Of a DNA stretch of 64,000 nucleotides, positions 31,823 through 40,307 are shown piece by piece. Position 1 is the first letter of the stretch. Each line of letters begins with the position of its first letter. The notes under the pieces are model-generated. The model was not told where the DNA came from and did no database searches. It saw only the letters and a program-made list of their open reading frames with translations. This stretch comes from Candidatus Eiseniibacteriota bacterium (GTDB taxonomy: Bacteria > Eisenbacteria > RBG-16-71-46 > CAIMUX01): the NCBI GenBank assembly GCA_903844735.1, contig CAIMUX010000079.1, positions 62,001 to 126,000 on the forward strand, in the 5' to 3' direction. The position numbers and the translations under genes were made by a program.

Positions 31823-34459
31823 TTAGCGAATGCGGAGCAACCGTTGGGTCAAGCTGCGATCCGCGGTCTGAAGGCGCGCGAAGTAGACGCCGGCGGGCAC
31901 CGCCCGCCCGGTCTCGTCGCGGCCGTTCCACTCGATCGAGTGATAGCCCGCCACCGCCATCCCGCGGGCCAGAGTGCGAACCGTCCGGCCGGAGGCGTCG
32001 TAGATCACCAGCCGTGCCGTCTGCGCCGTGGGCAGACTGTACTGGAGGATGGCCGCGTCCGCGAACGGGTTGGGCCGCGCAGCTTCCAGGACCACCGTCC
32101 TCGGCGTGCCGCGGTCGCCCGAGACGTCCGAGGTGTCACCGACATGCAGCACAGCCGGCAGAGAGACGGTCGATCCCGAGCTCGGCTCTACCTTGATGAT
32201 GCCGCTGTACGTGCCCGAGCTGAACCCGCGGCCGCCGAAGGTGAGAACGACCTCCGTCGTCTCACCACCCAAGACCTGTCCGCTCGTCGGGTAGAAGCTC
32301 AGGAAGCCGCCCTCCTCCGATACGGAGAGGAAGCTCAGCGTGAAGCCCAGGGTGTCGGCTACCCCGCCCGTGTTCGTGATGCGAAGGGTATCGCTGACCG
32401 TGGAATCGGGCTCGGCAGTGATATCGAAGGATGCCGGCGCATAACGCAACCCCGGCGGGGGGGGCGGCCCGTAAACGGCGATCTGCGCGATGTGCGGAAC
32501 CCGGTTGTAGCCGGTCACCGTGAGGGTCAGAGCCTGTCCGACGGTCAGCGTGTCGAGCAGCGCCACGGTGGCGTTGCCGTTGCTGTCCGCCACCGCCGAC
32601 CCGAGGCCGGTTCCGCCGTCGGCGATGCCGCAGATCGCGCCGGGGCAGTCGGTCGTCACCTGCAGTGCCGTGGTGAAAACGAGGACGCTGTCCGGGTGGG
32701 CCGCGACGATCGGCGTCGGCGCCTTGGTCCGCACCCGCAGCGACGGGTCGCCGAAGATGTGCCAAGTATTGAACATCGAGGCACCGTACCCACCATACTC
32801 CTGGATCATCTGGCAGGAACCGTTGAAGCAGAGCGCGCCGAATGTCCGGGCCTGGTCCTGCACCAGCAGGCTATCCGCCCTATCCTGTGCCACCATGGGC
32901 GGGTTCCACGACTGGTTGATGGACGACATGTAGGTCGCCACCGCGCCTGTTGGGTTGCCGTTACGGCTCGCCCGGAGCCAGGCTTCGGCAAAGCAGGAGG
33001 TCGAGGCAAACTTCCCGTTGACGCAGGCCACGCTGAAGATGAACGGCAGCATGTGGTCGTTGGTCAGAGCGGCCACGTTTGTGCTGCTGAAACCGCTCGT
33101 GCCCCAGGCGTTCTGGCTGCCGTGGCCGCAGTAGTTGATGATGCTCCGCCCTTCGTTGAGAGCGGTGGTCACCATGGTGGCGGTGGCGTAGGGATCGTAG
33201 ATCCCGTCCACAAAGGCGTAGCCAGAGTTCAGGAGATCGGTGCGGATGTTACCGATGTGCTGGTAGTCGTATTCGCCGTCGTCGCCGGGTCCTTGGTCGG
33301 AGGCGATCCCCGTGCCTTTGGCATACCAGGCGTCACCGGCCAGGAGCGGCTCCTTCTCATAGTTGACGGAGCGCAGCACCTGGGTCTCCACCTGCGCGAT
33401 GGTCTCGGCGGAGAAGCGGCCGATGAAGATCTCGGGATAATAGTCCGTGCCGACGATCTTTCCGTAGGTCGGGTCGGCCGAGCCGAGCTGGCTGTCGTTG
33501 ATCATCATGGGGGTGGGGATCTGGCCGCTGTCACCGATCAGAAGCACGAAGGCCAGCTTCGGACTGCTAGACTGATTGTACTGGTCGGCGATGAATGTCT
33601 GAAGCTGGGCCGAGGTCGTTCCAACCTGAGACATGAGAACCATGGTGGTGGGGAGGCCCAATTGGTTCTTCCAGTCCACAAACGCCTGCATGGCAGGGGC
33701 GAAGGCGTCGTAGCAGATGACCAGCATCGACCCGGTCTCGGGGACTGCGAGGTACTTGTCGCGCTGCATGCCGTAGTTGAGGAAGTGGTCGCGGTAGACT
33801 TCGTCGAAAGAGACATCGACGGCCGAGAGAGCCCGGTCGCGGACTAAGATGTTGGCACCGCCGAGGCCTGCGTCGATCAGCTCAACCACCATGCGGGTTG
33901 CCACGCGAAGCGTGCCGGTGGAGGGTTGGTACCGGATCGGGGTCACCACCACGGTAGTGCCACGGTAGTCACGCATGATGTAAGGCTCGCGCTGGGTTGC
34001 GTCCTGCTCGGGATACCAGGCGCTGCCCGAATAAAAGGCGTCGAAGGTGAGCGGGATCTGGCTGGGATCAACGTTGCGCAGGAGATTTCCCTTGGACGGG
34101 ATCGGCGTGATGCCATGGAGATCTGTGTACTCCAGGGCGGTCACGCGCAGGTCCATCCGGCGATTTTCCGGAATGATGACGCTGCGGGCCACCACCGGTA
34201 ACTCGGGCCGCCCTTTGTCGAGGCGCTCCGCTTCGCCCGGTAGCGAGATCATCGAATAGGTCTGTCCGTCTACCACCTCTTCATTCTGCTCGAAGCCGCC
34301 GATTTTGTACTCGAGGGCGATGCGCTGCGGCGTGGACTCCAGAACGGTAACGGTCACGCCCTGATCTCCGCCGAGGCTGACCCACGCCGCCGATGCGGGT
34401 GAGATGGTGACCAATGCCGCGCAAACAGTCAGGAGCAGTCCAATGGAGAGATTCTTCAT
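31823..34459 (-). CDS. Gingipain-like C25 cysteine protease with FlgD-like C-terminal domain
   Basis: An 878-residue secreted endopeptidase. The signal peptide is MKNLSIGLLLTVCAALVTIS. An N-terminal propeptide-like beta domain is followed by the C25 caspase-like domain. The catalytic His is in SIINYCGHGSQNAWGT and the catalytic Cys in IFSVACVNGKFASTSC. An Ig-like/choice-of-anchor beta domain follows (YAPASFDITAEPDSTVSDTL). The last 90 residues (PNPFADAAILQYSLPTAQTA, ARLVIYDASGRTVRTL, GVYFARLQT) form a FlgD-like/Por-type sorting module found on exported proteins of FCB bacteria. Release through a T9SS-like route is possible, but secretion genes are not in the window. The ATG at 34459 follows AGCAGGAG and gives a clean signal peptide. 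Confidence 0.93.
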   Translation of the reverse strand: MKNLSIGLLLTVCAALVTISPASAAWVSLGGDQGVTVTVLESTPQRIALEYKIGGFEQNEEVVDGQTYSMISLPGEAERLDKGRPELPVVARSVIIPENRRMDLRVTALEYTDLHGITPIPSKGNLLRNVDPSQIPLTFDAFYSGSAWYPEQDATQREPYIMRDYRGTTVVVTPIRYQPSTGTLRVATRMVVELIDAGLGGANILVRDRALSAVDVSFDEVYRDHFLNYGMQRDKYLAVPETGSMLVICYDAFAPAMQAFVDWKNQLGLPTTMVLMSQVGTTSAQLQTFIADQYNQSSSPKLAFVLLIGDSGQIPTPMMINDSQLGSADPTYGKIVGTDYYPEIFIGRFSAETIAQVETQVLRSVNYEKEPLLAGDAWYAKGTGIASDQGPGDDGEYDYQHIGNIRTDLLNSGYAFVDGIYDPYATATMVTTALNEGRSIINYCGHGSQNAWGTSGFSSTNVAALTNDHMLPFIFSVACVNGKFASTSCFAEAWLRASRNGNPTGAVATYMSSINQSWNPPMVAQDRADSLLVQDQARTFGALCFNGSCQMIQEYGGYGASMFNTWHIFGDPSLRVRTKAPTPIVAAHPDSVLVFTTALQVTTDCPGAICGIADGGTGLGSAVADSNGNATVALLDTLTVGQALTLTVTGYNRVPHIAQIAVYGPPPPPGLRYAPASFDITAEPDSTVSDTLRITNTGGVADTLGFTLSFLSVSEEGGFLSFYPTSGQVLGGETTEVVLTFGGRGFSSGTYSGIIKVEPSSGSTVSLPAVLHVGDTSDVSGDRGTPRTVVLEAARPNPFADAAILQYSLPTAQTARLVIYDASGRTVRTLARGMAVAGYHSIEWNGRDETGRAVPAGVYFARLQTADRSLTQRLLRIR

Positions 34460-34966
34460 GTTGGGACTCCTGCTCTTTCTAAGATAATGTCTCAACTATG
34501 ACGCTGATGGCCCTTTTGTATCGATGAACCGTGTCCGGGCCGCGGCCCGCCCGAACGGATACACCAACCTCTTCCATTATAGCAGAAGTTCCTGGGTGAG
34601 GCTACCTCGCAGCGCGGATGAACTTCGTGGGGCGGTAACTTCGCTCATCGGAGATCGGCTGGGCTCTGGCGGTGCCGTGGCGGGTTCTGTTGCCGTGCTG
34701 TCTCACCGGACTGGCGCGCAACGGTGCTGCAAGTCGGGATCTCATTTGTTGCGTCGCAGTGCCTGTGGTCCCGTCAGTCAGGTGAACCGGCGATCGATCT
34801 GCGAATCCCGGTCTCCTTCGTCGAATCGGGCGGACGATCGCCTCGGACGCGGATCCGACCCCGTTTCTCGGGCGTGCCGTCGAGTCCTCAGGCCTATCCC
34901 TTCGAACACGGGTGCTTCGGGTTCCTGATCGCAAATTCCGGCTGCAGGAGCGGACTTATGGGGCGC
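34460..34966. other. 500-bp non-coding region upstream of the C25 gene
   Basis: No supported gene lies between the KaiC-REC stop (34967) and the C25 protease start (34459). The open frames present on both strands have Arg/Ser/Pro-rich composition and no family likeness. The region probably holds the C25 promoter and the end of the long chemosensory transcript. Confidence 0.45.
34576..34581 (-). promoter_or_regulatory. Perfect -10 hexamer upstream of the C25 gene
   Basis: The minus strand reads TATAAT here, in an otherwise GC-rich setting, about 115 bases before the C25 start codon. No good TTGACA-like -35 box lies at the usual spacing, so the promoter assignment is tentative. Confidence 0.35.
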
Positions 34967-37063
34967 TCATGCGGCTAAGGCGCCGGCCTCCCCCGCCAGC
35001 CACTTTTTGAGCACCTCCGCCAACGTCTTGGGGGAAAACGGCTTGGTGACGAAGTCGTTCATCCCCGCGCCCAGGCACCGTTCCCGGGCTCCCTGCATTG
35101 TGTGGGCAGTCATGGCGATGACAGGAACCCGGTGGTTCTGGACTGCGGACTCAGGGCTACGGATACGTCGCGTGGCTTCGAAACCATCCATCACCGGCAT
35201 CTGGACATCCATCAGCACCAGATCGTAGGGGATGGTTTCAAGGGCTTGGACCGCCTCTGCGCCGTTCGCCACGACGTCTGTGTGCCACCCCAGATTTTTC
35301 AAGATGCGCACCGCCACCTGTTGGTTGGTGACATTGTCTTCGGCCAGCAGGATCCGGATCGCATGCACAGGGGTGTCCCTGGTCTCGGGGGCAGCGAGGG
35401 CCGCAGGGATCTCGGCGAGGTGCTCCACAAGGTCAACGCCGCCAAAGTACTCGCGCAACTGCGCGTCGATCCGCGCGACGTGCTGCCGCGCTTCGCGAAC
35501 CTCATCCAGCGCGGCATGAGACACCACGTCGCTCGCGGCGATTCGCTGCAGCGCTCCGTCGACGCTGCCGAGTGTCGGGAGGACCTCATTCGAGAGGCTC
35601 CGCAGCGCCCGCTGGGCCTGGCCGGTCAGGATGCCCGACAGCCCGGCTCCCGCGCGCTGCACATGAAGTCCGTGCCCGTCGATGTGGATCTCTCGCAGTT
35701 CTTTGGCGTGATTGCTGTTGACCTGTTTCACGATGGTGACGAAGCGCCGCAGCGAGCCTTCGACCTCGGCCATCGACAACTTGATCGAACAAGCCGCCAG
35801 ATGGGCGAGCCAGAGCAGGTCATCCTCAGATTCCCCGCCCATTCGCCGCGCGTCCTGGAGGAACAGCGATGTCGTCCCGCTCGCGAGCAAAATATCCGTC
35901 ATCACCAACAACTGCCGGCGAAGGCTATCGGGACTCCCGGCGACCTGAGCGAGGCCATCGACGCTGTCGCAGATAAAACGGTCGGGCCTGGCGCGACACA
36001 CCTCATGGATCAACTGATCGACGACCTCTTCGATCGACAGCCCCAAGGGGTGGAAATGCAGAATGCGCAGTCGGCCCGACGCAACGGCCGGCCGCCACTC
36101 CATCCCTAGCGACTCGGCGCCGGCCAGGACGGTCTCCGCGTCGTCTTTCAAGCTCAGGACCAACCCCTGGCCGCCACTCTGCAAACCCTTGTCCAGGAAG
36201 TGACTGCTCAACACCGATTTCCCACACCCGGCGTAACCGATGACGACCGCCTGCGAGCCGGGCAGAAGCCCGCCGCCCAGCATGGCATCCAGTCCTTCGA
36301 CCCCGAAGGCCGCCCGCTCCCGCGAGACTGGTGGCGGCGGCGGAAGAATCGCTCTGACGTCTTCGGCCCGCAGGCGCGGAAAGATGCGGAAGCCGCCCGC
36401 GTCGAGTCGGAAGGGATGCAGGCCGGACACGTGCCCGTGGCCGCGGGTCTTGCGAACCTCGAGACATCGGGTGTTTTCGCTGTGCGCTCCCTCGCTCTTG
36501 TTGTGCAGCCGCAGCGAGGCGTCCACCAGATACTCCTCGAACGCGATTGTTTCCTCGTCCTGCCGTTCGAGTTCCTTCACCAGCAGCGCATTGACGCCGG
36601 CGACCTTGAGGTTGATCAGGATACCCGAGAGAATCTCGCGCAGCTTGGGCTCATCGGAGAACACGCGCTTGAAATGAGTGATGCTGTCGATCAGCAAGCG
36701 TCGGACGCCGATCTCCTTCACGATCTTTTCGACCAGATCGCTCTTGCCGCGAAAACTTTCCAAGACTCTCGCCGGCGGAGTCCAGATGACACGCAACATG
36801 CCGGCGTCTTCCAGCGCGTGCAGATCGATGCCGTAGTTCAAGGCTTCCGCATAGACCTGCCGGGGGAATTCCTCGAAAGTGAGGAGCAGCCCCGGCTCGT
36901 GATACCGGGTGATGCCCTCGTAGAGAATCCTGACGCCGAGGGTGGACTTCCCGCTTCCGGGAGGCCCTTCTATGAGCAGGCTGTTCCCCCGGACAATACC
37001 GCCATCGAGCAGTTGATCGAGCCCGGGTATGCCGGTCGGCATCAGTGGGGTTGCCGCGTTCAT
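34967..37063 (-). CDS. Double KaiC-domain ATPase fused to a receiver domain
   Basis: A 698-residue protein with two RecA-like KaiC domains followed by a CheY-like receiver. Domain 1 (about 10-235) has Walker A EGPPGSGKST at 32-41, the paired glutamates FEE at 63-65 and LLIDSITHFK. Domain 2 (about 253-470) has Walker A GYAGCGKS at 276-283, but the position of the catalytic glutamates reads LKDD (305-308), and VDSI-like RFICDSVDGL follows. A helical linker (about 475-560) leads to the receiver (568-690) with acidic pocket LLAEDN, phospho-acceptor Asp619 in LVLMDVQMP, and the Lys in FVTKPFSPKTL. The start overlaps the preceding gene by 4 bp (ATGA). Clock KaiC lacks a receiver; here phosphorylation by the CheA in the same operon is the natural hypothesis. 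Confidence 0.93.
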   Translation of the reverse strand: MNAATPLMPTGIPGLDQLLDGGIVRGNSLLIEGPPGSGKSTLGVRILYEGITRYHEPGLLLTFEEFPRQVYAEALNYGIDLHALEDAGMLRVIWTPPARVLESFRGKSDLVEKIVKEIGVRRLLIDSITHFKRVFSDEPKLREILSGILINLKVAGVNALLVKELERQDEETIAFEEYLVDASLRLHNKSEGAHSENTRCLEVRKTRGHGHVSGLHPFRLDAGGFRIFPRLRAEDVRAILPPPPPVSRERAAFGVEGLDAMLGGGLLPGSQAVVIGYAGCGKSVLSSHFLDKGLQSGGQGLVLSLKDDAETVLAGAESLGMEWRPAVASGRLRILHFHPLGLSIEEVVDQLIHEVCRARPDRFICDSVDGLAQVAGSPDSLRRQLLVMTDILLASGTTSLFLQDARRMGGESEDDLLWLAHLAACSIKLSMAEVEGSLRRFVTIVKQVNSNHAKELREIHIDGHGLHVQRAGAGLSGILTGQAQRALRSLSNEVLPTLGSVDGALQRIAASDVVSHAALDEVREARQHVARIDAQLREYFGGVDLVEHLAEIPAALAAPETRDTPVHAIRILLAEDNVTNQQVAVRILKNLGWHTDVVANGAEAVQALETIPYDLVLMDVQMPVMDGFEATRRIRSPESAVQNHRVPVIAMTAHTMQGARERCLGAGMNDFVTKPFSPKTLAEVLKKWLAGEAGALAA

Positions 37064-39030
37064 TCCAGATCGCCTCCGCAGAAAGGACAGGAGTCGCGCT
37101 GACCGGTGATGGGAGCCTGGCAATGCGGACAGTAGGCCTTTCGCAACTCGCTTTCGACTTCCAGGCCGCAGTTCGGACAGGCTTCCCAGGTCGGGTCGAG
37201 CGGGTGTTCGCAGCCGGTGCATTTCTCTTTGAGCACGTGCTGGCAGAACGGACACACCGCGAAGTCCAGGCTGACGACCTGGCTGCAATGGACGCACAAT
37301 TGCTCGCGACCCTCATCCGCCAGCACGGCCCGCTGAATCTCCGCGACCGAGGTCGTCCCGGCCAAGGCGGCCCGCTTCGCGAATTCGGACATCGGGATCA
37401 TGCCGTTTTGCCTGGCGGCATGATGGATGGCAAACGACGACGCGCGCTCGACGATCAGCTTGATGATGTTATCGGATACCGGCAGGTATTCGTAGACCGC
37501 CGAGCGGCCCTTGAAGCCCGTGCCCGAGCACGTCGTACACCCCCGACCGCGATGCAACTCGTCGATCTTGGGATAACCGAGCACTGCCAGTTCCGATTGA
37601 TTGGGCGTGTACGCTTCCTTGCAGTCCGGGCACAGCCTGCGAATGAGCCGTTGCGCCAGCACCCCTTTGAGCGTCGCGGCAACCAGGTAGGGTGGCGCGC
37701 CCATGTCGACCAGCCGAGGAATCGCCTGGGCAGCGTCGTTGGTGTGAATGGTGCTGAAGACCTTGTGTCCGGTCAACGCGGCACGACAGGCGATCTCGAC
37801 CGTCGCGGCGTCGCGGATTTCTCCGATGAGAATCACATCGGGATCCTGACGCAAGAACGACCGCAAGCCGGAGGCAAAGGTCAGTCCGATGTCCTCCCGC
37901 ACCTGGATCTGAGTGATTCGCGGCAGCGAATACTCGATCGGGTCCTCGAGAGTCATGACATTGACCGATTCGCAGTCCAGGGCGTTGAGCGCGGCGTACA
38001 GCGTGGTCGTCTTGCCGCTACCCGTCGGGCCGGTTACCAGGTAGAACCCCTGGGGGTTGCGCAGGAGATCGGCGAAGCCTTCGCGGACCGCCGGGGGCAT
38101 GCCGAGATTGTCCAATTCAAGCAACCCTTTGGACTTGCTCAACAGGCGAATGACGATCTTCTCGCCGAATTGGGACGGCACGCTGGAGATCCGCAAGTCG
38201 AGGAGTTGGTCTTCCTTCTTCACGGTATGGCGTCCGTCCTGCGGCATCCGCCGTTCCGCGATGTCCATCCCTCCGAGAATCTTGATGCGCGATACCACGG
38301 AAGCGGCCAGACTCGCCGGCAGGGTTGCCGCCCGGCACAACACGCCGTCCAGGCGGAAACGCACCACCAGTTCGTGTTCCTTAGGCTCGATGTGGACGTC
38401 TGTGGTACCGCGCTTGTAGGCCTCGTCCACCAGCTTGTCTACCAGGGCGGTCGCGGACTGATCGTCCTCTTTGCCGAACGACAGGAGTACGTCCGGGCGC
38501 TCCTCGACCTGCATCGATCGGTCGGTAGGCGTTGGCCGGTCGGTCGGCGTCTGCTCTGGCTTGCCGTCGTCGGGGTGTGCTGACGCCGACAGTTCCCGTT
38601 CCAGGTCGTCGTAGCGGCGCTTGATCGTATCGCGCAAGTCGTTCCGCAGGGCAACCAGGGGCGTGACCGTCCGGCTGGCAATCTGCGAAATGGCCGCACT
38701 GGCCTTGGCGTCGGTGGGATTGAAGAACGCGACTTTCATCGCCGGGCCGTCCGTGCCCACGGGGAAGACTAAGTGTCTGGTGGCCACTCGGCGGGGGATG
38801 ATCGAAAGCAGCGCGGGGTCGCCGGGGGTTTCTTCCAAGTCGACGGCCGGGCAGAAGTACTCGTTCTCGAGGATCTTGAGCAGCGCAGGACGCGAGAAGT
38901 TCCGCTCCCGGATCAGAATCTCTTCCAGGAAGCGATCTTCCGACCTCGCCGTCGCCAACAAGTCTCGGCAATCTCCCAGCGGCAGAAACTGCCTCTCGAC
39001 GAGGATCTGTCCCAGGGGGTCGTCAATCAT
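37060..39030 (-). CDS. GspE/PilB-like ATPase with MshEN N-domain and C-terminal zinc ribbons
   Basis: A 656-residue secretion-type ATPase. The N-terminal GspE-II/MshEN domain (about 1-145, LGQILVERQFLPLGD, FNPTDAKA) binds cyclic di-GMP in some relatives. The motor domain has Walker A GPTGSGKT at 334-341, the Asp box TLEDPIEY, Walker B DPDVILIGEIRD, the His box STIHTNDAAQAI, and the tetracysteine zinc site CPDCKEAY with CTTCSGTGF. After about residue 575 there are several extra zinc ribbons (CVHCSQVV, CPFCQHVL, CTGCEHPL, CPNCGLEV, CPHCQAPI, CPFCGGDLE), unusual for PilB. It sits inside a chemosensory operon with no pilin or secretin genes nearby. Confidence 0.93.
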   Translation of the reverse strand: MIDDPLGQILVERQFLPLGDCRDLLATARSEDRFLEEILIRERNFSRPALLKILENEYFCPAVDLEETPGDPALLSIIPRRVATRHLVFPVGTDGPAMKVAFFNPTDAKASAAISQIASRTVTPLVALRNDLRDTIKRRYDDLERELSASAHPDDGKPEQTPTDRPTPTDRSMQVEERPDVLLSFGKEDDQSATALVDKLVDEAYKRGTTDVHIEPKEHELVVRFRLDGVLCRAATLPASLAASVVSRIKILGGMDIAERRMPQDGRHTVKKEDQLLDLRISSVPSQFGEKIVIRLLSKSKGLLELDNLGMPPAVREGFADLLRNPQGFYLVTGPTGSGKTTTLYAALNALDCESVNVMTLEDPIEYSLPRITQIQVREDIGLTFASGLRSFLRQDPDVILIGEIRDAATVEIACRAALTGHKVFSTIHTNDAAQAIPRLVDMGAPPYLVAATLKGVLAQRLIRRLCPDCKEAYTPNQSELAVLGYPKIDELHRGRGCTTCSGTGFKGRSAVYEYLPVSDNIIKLIVERASSFAIHHAARQNGMIPMSEFAKRAALAGTTSVAEIQRAVLADEGREQLCVHCSQVVSLDFAVCPFCQHVLKEKCTGCEHPLDPTWEACPNCGLEVESELRKAYCPHCQAPITGQRDSCPFCGGDLE

Positions 39031-39065
39031 GAAGGCTTCGCCCTTTCAGGGTCCGTTCATGTAAC

Positions 39066-40307
39066 TCAGGCTGCCTTCTTCAGGCCCGCCGTGGATGGCG
39101 CGGGACCCGCGCCGGCGCGCAGGGCCGCCAGAGTTGAGGCCATCAAGGCCGAGGCAGCGAGAGGGGAAACGGGCCGGGGCGCCGCCGCGGTCGCTATCGG
39201 CGCAGGGCGCGGCACGACGGTCAGACGAGGTGCCGGGGTTACGGCCGGGCGCGGAGCAAACGCCGGGCGCGCCATCGGTGCGGAAGGGGCCGGCAGGGCC
39301 GTGGCCGGATGGGCCATCGGTGTCGACGGTGTGGAAGGGGCTGGCAGGGCCGCTGCCGGGCGGGCCATCGGTGTCGAGATGGTCGGCGGCGCCGCAGACG
39401 GGCGAGCGATCGACCCTGCCATCGTCGGCGCGGCTGCTACCGAGCCCGCGGCCGGCGACCCCGCCGCGGAACGATGCTGGTAGTAGACCGACCGGAGATG
39501 CCGCTTCGACTCGTATTCGGGGCAGATTCCGGAGAGCGATTCGGTGGACCCGATCACCAGGTAGCCGTCGGATTCCAGCGTGCGCCCGATCCGGCGGAAG
39601 ACCGAGGCGCGGTCCGACTCGTTGAAGTAGATGGCGACGTTGCGGCAGAAGACGATGTCGAACCGACCGACGGAGGCGATGTCCTCCATCAAGTTGAGCG
39701 TGCGAAAGGAAGCGAGGCCGCGAATCTCGTCGTGGATCTTCCAGCCGCCATCGACCGAGGTGAACCAACGCTGGAGGGTGGCGGGGGGCAGGCCGCGTTC
39801 GATCTCCACGCGACCGAAGATCCCCCGGCTGGCGGCGGCCACGGCCTTGTCGGCGATGTCGGTCCCCACCATCCGGATGTCGAACCGGCTGTTGTTGCCC
39901 AGTGTCTCCTTCAGCGCGATTCCGATGCTATAGATCTCCTGTCCCGACGAGCAGGCAGCGCTCCAGATGCGGATCGGGATCGGGCCGGTGCCGGTGGCCG
40001 CCTTCGTGCGGGCATCGATGAGGTCGGGGATGATCTTGTGGCGGAGCAGCTCGAACGGCGCGTTGTCGCGGAAGAAAAGCGTTTCGCCAGTGGTGATGGC
40101 ATCGATGATGCGGCGCCGCACCTTGCCCGCGACGTCGGCCTTGGCCTTGAAGTAGAGCTCGCTGTAGGTACCGCAGCCCAACTCAGAAGCCAGTCCCGCC
40201 AGGCGGCTTTCGATCAGGTACCCCTTGCTCGCATCGAGGGAGATCCCCGATACCGAGTGGATGTACTTGGCGAGCACCGCCATTTCATCGGGCTGGAGCT
40301 TGTTCAC
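39066..40307 (-). CDS. cheR: Chemotaxis methyltransferase CheR with Pro/Ala-rich tail
   Basis: A 413-residue SAM-dependent methyltransferase that methylates MCP glutamates. The CheR N-domain (about 1-70) precedes the Rossmann domain with TTGETLFFRD, IRIWSAACSSGQEIYSIGIA (SAM site), VGTDIADKAVAAASRGIFG and VFCRNVAIYFN. The last ~135 residues are almost only Pro, Ala, Ser, Met and Arg with an imperfect repeat (PMARPAAALPAPS-like), coded by repeats of 42 and 51 bp at 39271-39370. The tail may tether the enzyme to the array, as pentapeptide tethers do elsewhere. The GTG start overlaps the cheB stop by 4 bp. Confidence 0.94.
   Translation of the reverse strand: MNKLQPDEMAVLAKYIHSVSGISLDASKGYLIESRLAGLASELGCGTYSELYFKAKADVAGKVRRRIIDAITTGETLFFRDNAPFELLRHKIIPDLIDARTKAATGTGPIPIRIWSAACSSGQEIYSIGIALKETLGNNSRFDIRMVGTDIADKAVAAASRGIFGRVEIERGLPPATLQRWFTSVDGGWKIHDEIRGLASFRTLNLMEDIASVGRFDIVFCRNVAIYFNESDRASVFRRIGRTLESDGYLVIGSTESLSGICPEYESKRHLRSVYYQHRSAAGSPAAGSVAAAPTMAGSIARPSAAPPTISTPMARPAAALPAPSTPSTPMAHPATALPAPSAPMARPAFAPRPAVTPAPRLTVVPRPAPIATAAAPRPVSPLAASALMASTLAALRAGAGPAPSTAGLKKAA

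Noticed and set aside
34524-34934. Open frames on both strands in the gap upstream of the C25 gene
   Set aside because: Biased Arg/Ser/Pro composition, no ribosome site and no family likeness; more likely leader or promoter DNA.
39271-39370. CRISPR-like direct repeats in the cheR tail
   Set aside because: The repeats are imperfect, of unequal length, in frame and code for a Pro/Ala-rich tail; there are no unique spacers.
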